Source of the DNA: Streptomyces nigrescens
GTDB lineage: Bacteria; Actinomycetota; Actinomycetes; Streptomycetales; Streptomycetaceae
DNA length: 64,000 nucleotides
Assembly (NCBI GenBank): GCA_024349765.1
Contig: AP026073.1
Span: 1,116,001 to 1,180,000, forward strand
Direction of reading: 5' to 3'
Under the pieces are notes generated by a model that made no database searches, was not told where the DNA came from, and saw nothing but the letters and a program-made list of their open reading frames with translations. This document shows, one piece after another, positions 63,786 to 64,000 of the stretch (position 1 is the stretch's first letter; every line of letters begins with the position of its first letter). A program made the position numbers and the translations under genes.

Positions 63786-64000
63786 GTGCCCCGATCCATC
63801 CACCTGCTCTGCGGAGCAGGCGGAGACGCCACCGGCCTGTTGGAAGCCGGTTTCGACCCCATCCTCGGCATCAACCACTGGCAGACCGCCGTCGACACCT
63901 TCGGGCTCAACCACCCGACCGCATCGGCGCGCTGCGCCGACATCCAGAACTACCCCATGCGCTGGCTCCCGAAGGCCCTGGTGCTGTGGGCCTCGGTCAT
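63786..64000 (+). CDS. C5-cytosine DNA methyltransferase, 3' truncated by the window edge
   Basis: The first 71 residues of a DNA (cytosine-5) methyltransferase. HLLCGAGGDATGLLEAGFDP is motif I with the SAM-binding FxGxGG-like pattern, ILGINHWQTAVDTFGLNHP is motif II/III, and LPKALVLWASV begins motif IV just before the catalytic Pro-Cys, which falls outside the window. A phage copy probably protects its DNA from host restriction. GTG 63786 is supported by CTCTTGGAGA upstream. Confidence 0.88.
   Translation, partial: MPRSIHLLCGAGGDATGLLEAGFDPILGINHWQTAVDTFGLNHPTASARCADIQNYPMRWLPKALVLWASV

Larger units (their letters stand above)
9990..64000. mobile_element. Siphovirus-type prophage, left end to window edge
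   Basis: A continuous block holding integrase, repressor-type genes, terminase, portal, scaffold, gpD-like decoration, gpE-like capsid, head-tail and tail genes with frameshifted chaperone, a 1422-residue tape measure, endolysin, RecT and exonuclease, a replication initiator and a DNA methyltransferase. Cargo genes unrelated to virion building interrupt it at 22355-22916, 25460-25780 and 28868-44498. The structural genes look intact, so the element may be functional. Its right end is not in the window. Confidence 0.93.

Overview
The window is high-GC actinobacterial DNA, very probably from Streptomyces or a close relative such as Kitasatospora. Signs of this are GTG and TTG starts, leaderless genes, DUF397/DUF5753 and MAB_1171c-type proteins, and an Hrd-type sigma factor. 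Bases 1 to about 9980 are ordinary chromosome: the end of a dGTPase gene, an FAD/NAD reductase, a threonine dehydratase, dnaG, a primary-type sigma factor, an FGGY sugar kinase, a YtxH-like protein, two tRNA-Asn genes and a tRNA with anticodon CAT.

From the 3' end of that CAT tRNA to the right edge (more than 54 kb, right end not reached) the window is a siphovirus-type prophage with a lambda-like gpD/gpE head. Left to right it holds: a tyrosine integrase reading toward the tRNA; a small HTH protein (excisionase candidate); a serine recombinase without its catalytic domain; a repressor/membrane-protein pair; a ParB-like protein; an antirestriction-type methyltransferase with a ParB-fold partner; terminase, portal, scaffold, decoration and capsid genes; a large cargo block; head-tail and tail genes with a -1 frameshift; tape measure and tail tip; an endolysin with an apparent nested holin; and early genes (RecT/Bet, PD-(D/E)XK exonuclease, a replication initiator with an embedded iteron origin, and the start of a C5-cytosine methyltransferase).

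The most striking feature is the cargo block at about 28.9-44.5 kb, between the head-tail connector and head-closure genes. It carries a class I lanthipeptide cluster of the FxLD type: three small precursor peptides sharing FDLDIS and three C-terminal cysteines, a full-length LanB dehydratase, a LanC cyclase, two FxLD-system methyltransferases (one fused to a thiopeptide-type bacteriocin biosynthesis domain) and an alpha-solenoid-like protein. Upstream lie several translationally coupled accessory genes and a WhiJ-like regulatory trio (DUF397, XRE/DUF5753, HATPase) whose divergent promoter holds a perfect 34-bp palindrome. No exporter or leader protease is visible.

The prophage also carries its own repeated control elements: four copies of a promoter-like motif (GCCATTAAGATATAAG), four copies of a short motif (AGATAGGTGCCAT) in gene gaps that resembles repressor 'stoperators', six copies of a Shine-Dalgarno element (CTCTTGGAGA), five of which follow closely on a hairpin, and four ~20-bp iterons next to a polypyrimidine tract inside the initiator gene, laid out like the lambda origin.
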